NCBI GenBank assembly: GCA_947453465.1
Contig: CANGGL010000009.1
Span: forward strand, 1-43,150
Origin: Microbacteriaceae bacterium
Lineage (GTDB): Bacteria > Actinomycetota > Actinomycetes > Actinomycetales > Microbacteriaceae
DNA: 43,150 bases
Direction of reading: 5' to 3'
Part shown: positions 32,516-40,118 of the stretch, piece by piece
How the letters are laid out: every line of letters starts with the position of its first letter
Position numbering within the stretch: the first letter of the stretch is position 1
Position numbers and translations under genes: made by a program
The notes under the pieces: model-generated
Database searches by the model: none
Told to the model about the DNA's origin: nothing
What the model saw: the letters and a program-made list of their open reading frames with translations, nothing else

Positions 32516-33603
32516 CAGAGTGACCCGCGAAGCAATTCTGCGGTTACCTCTGGCGGGAAGTCCGCTATGAAAGCACCCATCGCCGACTCGCTGCCGGCCA
32601 GGTACTTCAGCTTGTCAGCAGCGCGGCGTGGTGAGGTGATCTGAAGCTGCAGCCGCACGTGCTCACCTCCGGCTACCAAAGGTGCCTGATGCCAAGCTGA
32701 AATATATGGGGTCGGGGTGTCATAGATAGTGTCAAGCGCCTTTAGGAGACGTGAGTACATGTCTGCCAACTCATCGCGTTCATCGTCACTTAGCTGAGCC
32801 AAGTTCTGCACGTGGCGGTGAGGCAAGAGGTGAATCTCAATCGGCCAGCGCCCGGCAAAAGGAACGTATGCAGTGAAGTGCTCACCCTTAATAAGCACGC
32901 GCTCGCCAGCCTGCTCAAAGGCCAAGGTGTCGGCGAAGAGATCAGGTCCATAGGCTTCGATCGAAGCCAGAAGCTTCAAGGTGCGAGGCGGTACATAAGG
33001 GTAAGAGTAAATCTGTCCGTGCGGGTGGTGAAGCGTTACACCGATTTCTTGGCCGCGGTTTTCGAATGGAAATACCTGACGGATACCCGGCAACGCTGAA
33101 AGTTGTTCGGTGCGGTCTGCCCAGGCGTCGATGATGGTGCGAACTCGGTGAAGAGGTTGGCTCGATAGCGACCCGAGGTGCTCGGGGCTGAACACTACGA
33201 CCTCGCAGCGCCCGATTGAGGCGCGGGTTGAACCAAGCGCTAGCGCGGGCTCAACGGCATAGTTTTCGTCATCGACTTCGGCCAAGTCTGGACCAAATGA
33301 CGGGCTTTTGTTTTCGAACACGGCAACATCGAAGATGTCTGGAATTTCAGAAAGGTTCTCATCGTTTGATGGGCACAGTGGGCACAGGTGAGCTGGTGGC
33401 AAGAAGGCGCGATTGTGGCGGGCAGCGGCAACGGAAATCCAGTCTCCGGTGAGTGAATCTAGTCGCATTTGCGCTACGGCCGGGCGGGGAGCCGGGTCTC
33501 TGCGGTCAGCCTTACGTTCGGCTGGTAAAGCAGAACCTGCATCGTCGAAATAAATCAGGTCGCGACCATCGCTAAGCCGAGTTGACCGCTTGGTGGTTGA
33601 CAT
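32515..33603 (-). CDS. galT: Galactose-1-phosphate uridylyltransferase
   Basis: This 362-residue HIT-family enzyme exchanges UMP between UDP-glucose and galactose-1-phosphate. The active site is HPHGQIY with nucleophile His195; the Cys pair in LCPLCPSND and the C-terminal INLLPHRHV-type segment (IEIHLLPHRHVQNL) are also present. ATG 33603 is chosen for its GCGGAG site; an in-frame ATG seven codons upstream lacks one. It lies 86 bp downstream of the DeoR gene with a possible GATAAT -10 in between. No galE for recycling UDP-galactose is in the window. Confidence 0.96.
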   Translation of the reverse strand: MSTTKRSTRLSDGRDLIYFDDAGSALPAERKADRRDPAPRPAVAQMRLDSLTGDWISVAAARHNRAFLPPAHLCPLCPSNDENLSEIPDIFDVAVFENKSPSFGPDLAEVDDENYAVEPALALGSTRASIGRCEVVVFSPEHLGSLSSQPLHRVRTIIDAWADRTEQLSALPGIRQVFPFENRGQEIGVTLHHPHGQIYSYPYVPPRTLKLLASIEAYGPDLFADTLAFEQAGERVLIKGEHFTAYVPFAGRWPIEIHLLPHRHVQNLAQLSDDERDELADMYSRLLKALDTIYDTPTPYISAWHQAPLVAGGEHVRLQLQITSPRRAADKLKYLAGSESAMGAFIADFPPEVTAELLRGSL

Positions 33604-33689
33604 TGTTGCTCCGCTTGTTTTCATTAGATTGGTTGATTATCTCGTATGTGGCGAGGTTTCCCTCGGGTTTGGCTGCGCCTGTCGCTTGC

Positions 33690-34466
33690 CTAGGTCTCGA
33701 CGACCGCAACCTCTGAAACGTGGGCCCTGAGTGTATTGAGTGCCTCGGCCGAGATTCCATCGTCTGTGATCAATAGATCAGCATCTGAGAGGTTTGCGAA
33801 TGTGCTGAAGCCAACCTCGCCCCACTTGGTGTGGTCTGCAAGCATGATCAGTCGTCGGGCTTTTTGACGCACCGCTCGGTTGGTCTCCGCTTCCAAAAGG
33901 TTTGGCGAACTGTATCCACCATTGATGTCCATGCCGTGAGTGCCCATGAAGACTAGGTCGAGATTTAGGCTCCTGAAGGCATCGACCGCAATGGCCCCCA
34001 CGAATGAGTCGGTTGGTGTTCGGAGGCCACCCGCGAGGATCACCGTTTGGTCGGATAGCCCGTCACGGTTCAAAAGATCGGAGACAGGGAGAGAGTTTGT
34101 GACGATTGTGAGCCGTGGAATTTTGGCGGCTAATTTGGCGACGGCAAAAACCGAGCTGCCACCCATAAGCGCAATGGAGTCGCCTGGGTGAATCTCCCGA
34201 GCTGCGCGGGTTGCAATTGCATCCTTGGCGATTTGTTCGCGCAGTGATTTCGATTGAAATGGCGGCTCTACAACGGTGCTCTTTTGCGCGATGGCTGTCG
34301 CGCCACCATGCACCTTGTCGATGAGTCCCTGTTCGGCTAGAACTTCGATGTCGCGTCTCACGGTCATCTCGGATACGTCAAGAGTTTCGGCTAGCTCTGA
34401 AATGCGCGCTGCGTTGCGTTGTTGAATTTCTTGCAATATCAAGCTGTGTCTCTGTGCGGCAAGCAT
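33690..34466 (-). CDS. DeoR-family transcriptional regulator of the galactoside locus
   Basis: This 258-residue repressor-type protein has an N-terminal DeoR helix-turn-helix (RISELAETLDVSEMTVRRDIEVLAEQGL, then HGGA) and a C-terminal sugar-phosphate-sensing domain (DSIALMGGSSVFAVA, GTHGMDINGGYSS, LADHTKWG). It lies between galT-galK and the divergent transport/glycosidase operon, so it probably represses both until a galactose phosphate or related ligand appears. ATG 34466 has a strong AAGGAG site (34473-34478). The ligand is inferred from context. Confidence 0.92.
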   Translation of the reverse strand: MLAAQRHSLILQEIQQRNAARISELAETLDVSEMTVRRDIEVLAEQGLIDKVHGGATAIAQKSTVVEPPFQSKSLREQIAKDAIATRAAREIHPGDSIALMGGSSVFAVAKLAAKIPRLTIVTNSLPVSDLLNRDGLSDQTVILAGGLRTPTDSFVGAIAVDAFRSLNLDLVFMGTHGMDINGGYSSPNLLEAETNRAVRQKARRLIMLADHTKWGEVGFSTFANLSDADLLITDDGISAEALNTLRAHVSEVAVVET

Positions 34467-34636
34467 CGTGCACTCCTTTCTTTAGTGAGTCTTTGTAACT
34501 TCTTTCTATAGCCTAAGCAGCCTATGTGGTGGTTTAAGCGATGTTTGGTCACATAATGATAACTTTTGATAAATATTGTGAAATATTGAGAAGTTGTTTC
34601 GTTAGTATCGAAAACATCCGATAAGAAAGGTTTGAG
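34467..34636. promoter_or_regulatory. Divergent promoter region with operator-like repeats
   Basis: This 170-bp AT-rich gap separates the DeoR gene from the permease operon. An inverted repeat TTTCG-N7-CGAAA (34597-34613) has a TAGTAT -10 box (34603-34608) in its centre, so a bound repressor would block RNA polymerase. Two direct repeats AAATATTG (34571-34578 and 34581-34588) lie just upstream. AAGAAAGG (34624-34631) is the ribosome site for the permease ATG. On the other strand TAGGCT occurs twice and TATAGA once as possible -10 boxes for the DeoR gene. Confidence 0.55.
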
Positions 34637-35536
34637 ATGGCGAAGCAAGCTGTGGCGCGAAAGCCCGCAAGACGCAGTGATTTCTTGACTGCTATTCCGT
34701 TTGTGCTGCCTGCTCTAATCGGACTCACTATTTTCGTGTTGATCCCGGGCATCCGTGGTGTTTACCTCGCTTTCACCTCTTACGACGTATTTACTGACCC
34801 GATTTTCATCGGTATCGATAACTTCGTAAAGATGTTCCAGGACGAACTTTTCTGGAATGCTCTTGCAGTAACTAGTGAGTATGTTGCGATCAACATCGGC
34901 ATTCAAACGGTGGTTTCCCTATTTATTGCGGTGTTGCTTCACCGTTTCACTCGTTCAACTCTGATTCGAGGCATCGTCTTGATGCCTTACCTAATCTCCA
35001 ACGTAATCGTGGCCTTGGTTTGGTATTGGTTGCTTGACTACAACCTAGGTTTGGTCAACTCGGTGATCGATTTCCTTGGACTCAGCAAGTTCACGTTCTT
35101 CTCCGACATGACTGCCATGCCAACCATCGCGTTGATTAATGTTTGGCGCCACATGGGATACACCGCACTGTTGATTTTTGCTGGTTTGCAAGCCATCCCA
35201 GAAGACGTTTATGCGGCCGCTTCGGTGGATGGTGCAGGCGAGTGGAGAACCTTCAGGTCGATCACGCTTCCTCTGCTTCGCCCAGTACTCGCTTTTGTTC
35301 TTGTTATCACCATCACCGGGTCATTCCAAATTTTCGACACGGTCGCCGTTACAACCGGCGGTGGGCCGATTAATGCAACCCGAGTCTTTAGCCTCTGGAT
35401 TGCAGACAAGGCTTGGGGTGACTTCAACTTTGGCTATGCCTCAGCGATTTCGGTCTTCCTGATGGTGCTTTTGTCAATCATTGCATTCGCACAAACCAAG
35501 TTGCTGCGTGCCAGCGAGTCAGATTTGGAGCGCTAA
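34637..35536 (+). CDS. Sugar ABC transporter permease (MalF-like)
   Basis: A 299-residue inner-membrane permease with about six helices. The EAA loop that docks the ATPase reads VYAAASVDGAGEWRTFRSITLPLLRPV. It is the first gene of the galactoside operon, followed 2 nt later by the second permease. No ATPase gene is in the window; actinobacterial sugar importers often share one MsiK-type ATPase encoded elsewhere. The substrate is inferred to be an alpha- or beta-galactoside from the two glycosidases downstream. Confidence 0.93.
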   Translation: MAKQAVARKPARRSDFLTAIPFVLPALIGLTIFVLIPGIRGVYLAFTSYDVFTDPIFIGIDNFVKMFQDELFWNALAVTSEYVAINIGIQTVVSLFIAVLLHRFTRSTLIRGIVLMPYLISNVIVALVWYWLLDYNLGLVNSVIDFLGLSKFTFFSDMTAMPTIALINVWRHMGYTALLIFAGLQAIPEDVYAAASVDGAGEWRTFRSITLPLLRPVLAFVLVITITGSFQIFDTVAVTTGGGPINATRVFSLWIADKAWGDFNFGYASAISVFLMVLLSIIAFAQTKLLRASESDLER

Positions 35537-35538
35537 AA

Positions 35539-36471
35539 ATGACCACGTTGAAAATCAAAAAGTCACGAAAGAGCGAGGAAACCGCTCAGCTTCCTAGAAG
35601 CTTGGGCGGTCGGATCTTTGGTTATACATCACTCACCATCCTGGTAATCGCCACGCTTTTCCCGATTTACTGGATGCTCCGCACTGCCCTTAGCACCTCG
35701 AAGACTCTCTTTAGTGACCCGCTATCGCTTCTACCAGTCAACTTCACCTGGGGTGGCTTTGGCCGCGTTTTCGGTTTGCTTTCAGAAGAGGCGGCTCTAG
35801 CCGAGGGTGGCTCGGGCGCATCTATCAATTTCTTGCAGTTCTTTGGCAATTCGATGGTTGTCGCCACGGTCACCACCATTTCGCAGGTGTTCTTTAGCGC
35901 TGCCGCTGCCTATGCCTTTTCAATCCTCAAGTGGAGAGGGCGCGACAAGCTCTTCTTCTTGTTCTTGATCGCGATGACGGTTCCTGGAATCTTCCTCGTG
36001 CTGCCTAACTTCCTTCTGATTCGTGACCTCGGTCTTTTGAACACTTTGCTCGGAATCATGCTCCCGGGCCTCTTGATGTCACCCTTCGCAATCTTCTTCT
36101 TGCGTCAATTCTTCCTCGGGACAAACCTGAGCATCGTCGAGGCGGCCCGCATCGATGGGGCTAATCATTTCCGAATCTTCCGCCAGATTGTGGTTCCAAT
36201 GGCGTGGCCTCAGATCATCACGTTGTTCATCCTTCAGTTCATCGCAAGCTGGAATGACTATTTGTGGCCTTTCTATGTGGGCAATGGCGCGCCAGAGTCG
36301 ACTTTGCTAACTGTCGGGCTTGGAGTCTTTAAGTCTCAGACTCCACAGGGTTCGCCCGACTGGTCTGGTCTGATGGCCGGCGCCTTAGTGGCAGCTGTCC
36401 CAATGATTTTGCTCATGATCATCGCCGGCAAGAAGATTGTCGGTTCCATCCAATCTTCCGGAGTCAAATAG
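35539..36471 (+). CDS. Sugar ABC transporter permease (MalG-like)
   Basis: This 310-residue partner permease has a leading cytoplasmic tail and about six helices. Its EAA loop is IVEAARIDGANHFRIFRQIVVPMAWPQI, and PIYWMLRTALS near the N-terminus is typical of the MalG side. It begins 2 nt after the first permease. An imperfect CCCC-GGA-GGGG hairpin with a T-rich tail (about 36481-36498) follows and may modulate expression of the binding-protein gene. Confidence 0.93.
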   Translation: MTTLKIKKSRKSEETAQLPRSLGGRIFGYTSLTILVIATLFPIYWMLRTALSTSKTLFSDPLSLLPVNFTWGGFGRVFGLLSEEAALAEGGSGASINFLQFFGNSMVVATVTTISQVFFSAAAAYAFSILKWRGRDKLFFLFLIAMTVPGIFLVLPNFLLIRDLGLLNTLLGIMLPGLLMSPFAIFFLRQFFLGTNLSIVEAARIDGANHFRIFRQIVVPMAWPQIITLFILQFIASWNDYLWPFYVGNGAPESTLLTVGLGVFKSQTPQGSPDWSGLMAGALVAAVPMILLMIIAGKKIVGSIQSSGVK

Positions 36472-36549
36472 GGTACTCGGCCCCGGAGGGGTTTGATTGC
36501 ACAGGCAGTCCAGCCTCAAAACTCACACACCAAGAGAAAGACAAAAGCT

Positions 36550-37890
36550 ATGAAGTTCCTCAAAGCTACCGCTGCGGTTGTCACCGCGGCTGCGCTAGTG
36601 GGCGGCATGAGCGTAGTTGCTCAGGCTGCACCAAAGGCATCAGGCACCATTACCTACGGTCTCTGGGACTCAAACCAGAAGGCGGGCTACGTAGCCTGTG
36701 CTGCAGGATTCAAGAAGGCCACCGGCGTCACCGTTAAGGTTGAGCAGATTGGCTGGGATGACTACTGGACCAAGGTCAACGCTGGATTTGTTTCTGGCAA
36801 GGGCTACGATGTCTTCACATCACACCTTGCATTCTTCCCTGAGTTCGCTGCAAAGAAGCAGATTCTGCCTCTAAACAGCTACATCAAGCGCGACAAGGTA
36901 GTTGTTGACGCAACTTACCAGCCAGGTCTAGCCGCTCTTTGGCGCGACCCTAAGGGTGTTCAGTACGGTCTTCCGAAGGACTTCGACACTATCGCTGTCT
37001 TCTACAACAAGCAGCTAACCGACGCTGCTGGCGTATCAGCTAAGACCATGTCATCGCTGACCTGGAACCCAACCGACGGTGGCACCTACGAGAAGACCAT
37101 CGCTCACCTAACCGTTGACAAGAACGGCAAGCGCGGAGACGAAGCTGGCTTCGACAAGACCAAGGTTGCAACCTACGGTATCTGGATGGAAGGCTCAGGC
37201 GGCGGCGACGGTCAGACCCAGTGGTCATTCCTTGCTGCTTCAAACGGCTGGAAGGTTAACGACGGCCCTTGGAACAACAACTTCCACTACGACTCACCAA
37301 AGCTAGCTGCAACCATCAAGTGGTGGCACTCACTTTCTGAGAAGGGCTACATGCCTACCTTTGCACAGCAGAACGGTGTCGGATGGAGCGACCAGCTTGC
37401 AGCTGGCAAGGTTGCAATGGCAACCAACGGCTCATGGATGACCGGCTCTGTATTCGGCGCAAAGAGCGACAAGTTCACTCCTGCTCTAGCTCCAACTCCA
37501 GTTGGTCCTACCGGTAAGCGTGCATCGATGTACAACGGTCTTGCAGACAACATTTACAAGGGAACCAAGAACCCAGAAGCCGCATGGCAGTGGGTTAAGT
37601 ACCTTGGTTCAGCTGCATGTCAGGACGTCATCGCATCGAAGGCAGTTGTCTTCCCTGCGATCCCTTCATCAACTAAGAAGGCTGTTGCAGCCTTCACTAA
37701 GAAGGGCATTGACGTGAACCCGTTCTACGTTCACATCACTGGCAAGACAACCTTCTTGTTCCCAATCGGTGACAAGAAGTCTCAGCGCAACGACATCATC
37801 AACCCGGTCATGGATTCAATCATGTCTGGCAAGTCAGATGTCTCAGCTTTGGTTGAAATGAACACCAAGGTCAAGGCACTGTTCAAGTAA
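36550..37890 (+). CDS. Extracellular sugar-binding protein without a lipobox
   Basis: This 446-residue solute-binding protein delivers sugar to the two permeases. ATG 36550 starts a clean signal peptide (MKFLKATAAVVTAAALVGG, cleavage near AQA-AP). The upstream in-frame TTG at 36493 would add an implausible tail. No cysteine follows the hydrophobic core, so there is no lipobox; the first Cys (YVACAAG) lies well inside the mature domain. Family 1-type features include GLPKDFDTIAVFYNKQL and NGSWMTG. Most monoderm binding proteins are lipid-anchored, so this one may be free or held by another means. Codon choice looks biased as in highly expressed genes. Confidence 0.9.
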   Translation: MKFLKATAAVVTAAALVGGMSVVAQAAPKASGTITYGLWDSNQKAGYVACAAGFKKATGVTVKVEQIGWDDYWTKVNAGFVSGKGYDVFTSHLAFFPEFAAKKQILPLNSYIKRDKVVVDATYQPGLAALWRDPKGVQYGLPKDFDTIAVFYNKQLTDAAGVSAKTMSSLTWNPTDGGTYEKTIAHLTVDKNGKRGDEAGFDKTKVATYGIWMEGSGGGDGQTQWSFLAASNGWKVNDGPWNNNFHYDSPKLAATIKWWHSLSEKGYMPTFAQQNGVGWSDQLAAGKVAMATNGSWMTGSVFGAKSDKFTPALAPTPVGPTGKRASMYNGLADNIYKGTKNPEAAWQWVKYLGSAACQDVIASKAVVFPAIPSSTKKAVAAFTKKGIDVNPFYVHITGKTTFLFPIGDKKSQRNDIINPVMDSIMSGKSDVSALVEMNTKVKALFK

Positions 37891-37917
37891 CAAGAAACAC
37901 TCCTAGTAAGTGAGGAG

Positions 37918-37953
37918 ACCCGGTGGAGAAACCTTTCCCTCCACCGGGTTTCT
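37918..37953 (+). terminator. Strong hairpin terminator between the binding-protein and alpha-galactosidase genes
   Basis: ACCCGGTGGAG pairs perfectly with CTCCACCGGGT (11 bp, 10-nt loop) and is followed by TTCTTCC. It should cut or stabilise transcripts after the binding-protein gene, lowering expression of the two glycosidases relative to it. Confidence 0.8.
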
Positions 37954-37996
37954 TCCTAGGCTCTCAGCAATACCAATTTTTCAACGAGGATAAACC

Positions 37997-40117
37997 ATGG
38001 CCCAGACCCCAGACTCACTCGAAATCAAGGCTGACGGCGTTCAGCTGATTGTCAACCTAGCCAGCGGCACACCGGTTGTGCTGCACTGGGGCAGTGATCT
38101 TGGGGCTCACCTTGACGCTAGTCAGCTAAACACGGCCATGCAGGAAGGTGTTCCGCACGCTGACCTCGACACTTTTCAAAACCCTGGAGTCTGGCGTGAA
38201 AATGCCCGCGGATTTCTAGGTAGGCCTGCTCTGCAAGGCCACCGCACTGGCCAAGACTGGTCGCAAATGTTCGACATCGTCGAAGTGAAAACCACTGCTA
38301 GCACAATTTTTGTTCGCAGTGAAGACAAGGTCGCCGGTCTTGAAGTTGCAGTGAACTTTGAAATCACACCAAGCGGAATACTGCGCATCTCTCAGAGCCT
38401 CAAGAACAACGGTGCAACTCCGTTTGCCCTAAATGACCTGACCACATTCTTGCCGCTTCCTGATTACACAGCCGAAACCGTGGACTTCACCGGCCGCTGG
38501 GTTAAGGAGCGTCAACCTCAGCGTCGCGAGATTCAGGTTGGCACCTGGGCGCGTGAAATCCGCGAAGGTCGTTCTGGCCATGACTACACAATCGTCCAGC
38601 TCGCCATGACCAAGGATGCCGACTACCAGAGAGGTGAGGTTTGGTCGATGGGTCTCCAGTGGAGCGGAAATACGCGCCACTTGATCGAGCGTCAGCCAAC
38701 CGGTCGAACCACTATCGGCGCCGGTGAGCTCCTGCTTCCAGGTGAAATTCAACTCGCGCCCGGCGAGGTCTATGAAGCACCTGTGGTCGCGGCCGCCTAC
38801 TCGGGCGAGGGAATCGATGGAATCACCGACCGTTATTACCGCTGGCTGCGCTCCCGCCCAAACCACCCGAGCAAGGTTCGTCCTCGTCCACTAACTCTCA
38901 ACGTTTGGGAGGCCGTCTACTTCGACCATAACCTCGAGAAGTTGACCCAGTTGGCAGATGTTGCCCAAAGCATTGGAGTCGAGCGCTTCGTACTTGACGA
39001 TGGCTGGTTTGGTGCGCGTCGCGACGATCACAAGGGTCTTGGTGACTGGGTTGTTTCCAAGGATGTTTGGCCAAACGGTCTAAAGCCTTTGATTGACGTA
39101 GTCAAGTCTCGAGGAATGGAATTCGGGCTTTGGTTCGAGGGTGAGATGGTCAACCCAGATTCAGACCTATATCGCGCGCATCCCGAATGGATTCTTCACG
39201 CGGGTGACCGAATTCCGCCGGAGGGCCGATTCCAGCAGGTGCTCGACATCACTCACCAGGGCGCCTATGACCACGTTTTGGGTCAGGTTGACGCTATTCT
39301 CAGCGAGTATGAAATTGCCTATATCAAGTGGGATCACAACCGCACATTGACCGAAGCCGCGCACCTCGGCCAAGCCGCCGTCCGAGAGCAGACCAAGGCT
39401 ATTTATCGTTTGTTCGATGAACTAAAGCTGCGCCACCCAGGGCTTGAAATCGAGTCTTGTTCTTCTGGTGGTGGTCGAATCGATCTCGGTATGGTTGATC
39501 ACGCAGACCGTTTCTGGACTTCGGACTGCAATGACGCTCTAGAGCGCCAGTACATTCAGCGCTATACGCAGTTCGCCATCCCGCCTGAAATGCTCGGTTC
39601 TCACATTGGACCGACTCACTCGCACACCACACACCGCACGCATGAGCTTTCTTTCCGTGCGATCACAGCACTGTTTGGTCACGCTGGTCTCGAATGGGAC
39701 CTAACCGAGACCACCACGGCGCAGCGTGAGGTGCTCAAGACCTGGTCGGCCTATTACAAGGCCAACCGCGAGTTGCTTCACAACGGCAAGATGATTCGCG
39801 TCGAGCAGCCGGATGACAGTGCATTCGTGCACGGTGTCGTAGCGCAGGACAAGTCGCGAGCAATTTTCGCATTGGCTACCCTGCGCGGCATGCCTGGCAT
39901 GACCCCGAACGCTCTACGCCTTGAGGGTCTAGAGCCAGCAGCAAACTATCATGTCAAGATGGTCCAGCCTGCTGGCGCACCCCAGTATGTTCACCGTCAG
40001 ATTCCTAAGTGGCTCGATGGTGTTGTGCTAACCGGAGCCGCATTGGCCAAGGTCGGCCTTCGCCCGCCAATTTTGGCACCAGAGAATGCGATTCTGATCG
40101 AAGCAGAAAGAATCTAA
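37997..40117 (+). CDS. GH36 alpha-galactosidase
   Basis: This 706-residue glycosidase removes alpha-1,6-galactose from raffinose, melibiose or galactosyl lipids and glycerols. After a beta-sandwich N-terminus, the barrel has RFVLDDGWFGARRDD and FGLWFEGEMVNPDSDLY. The nucleophile is Asp446 in YIKWDHNR; SCSSGGGRIDLGM follows; the acid/base is probably Asp510 in FWTSDCNDALERQ. No signal peptide is seen, so it acts in the cytoplasm on imported sugar. It follows the binding-protein gene after the terminator, with an AACGAGGA site before ATG 37997. Confidence 0.94.
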   Translation: MAQTPDSLEIKADGVQLIVNLASGTPVVLHWGSDLGAHLDASQLNTAMQEGVPHADLDTFQNPGVWRENARGFLGRPALQGHRTGQDWSQMFDIVEVKTTASTIFVRSEDKVAGLEVAVNFEITPSGILRISQSLKNNGATPFALNDLTTFLPLPDYTAETVDFTGRWVKERQPQRREIQVGTWAREIREGRSGHDYTIVQLAMTKDADYQRGEVWSMGLQWSGNTRHLIERQPTGRTTIGAGELLLPGEIQLAPGEVYEAPVVAAAYSGEGIDGITDRYYRWLRSRPNHPSKVRPRPLTLNVWEAVYFDHNLEKLTQLADVAQSIGVERFVLDDGWFGARRDDHKGLGDWVVSKDVWPNGLKPLIDVVKSRGMEFGLWFEGEMVNPDSDLYRAHPEWILHAGDRIPPEGRFQQVLDITHQGAYDHVLGQVDAILSEYEIAYIKWDHNRTLTEAAHLGQAAVREQTKAIYRLFDELKLRHPGLEIESCSSGGGRIDLGMVDHADRFWTSDCNDALERQYIQRYTQFAIPPEMLGSHIGPTHSHTTHRTHELSFRAITALFGHAGLEWDLTETTTAQREVLKTWSAYYKANRELLHNGKMIRVEQPDDSAFVHGVVAQDKSRAIFALATLRGMPGMTPNALRLEGLEPAANYHVKMVQPAGAPQYVHRQIPKWLDGVVLTGAALAKVGLRPPILAPENAILIEAERI

Positions 40118-40118
40118 A

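Noticed and set aside
36493-36549. Upstream TTG start for the sugar-binding protein
   Set aside because: It would put 19 polar residues before a textbook signal peptide that begins at ATG 36550.
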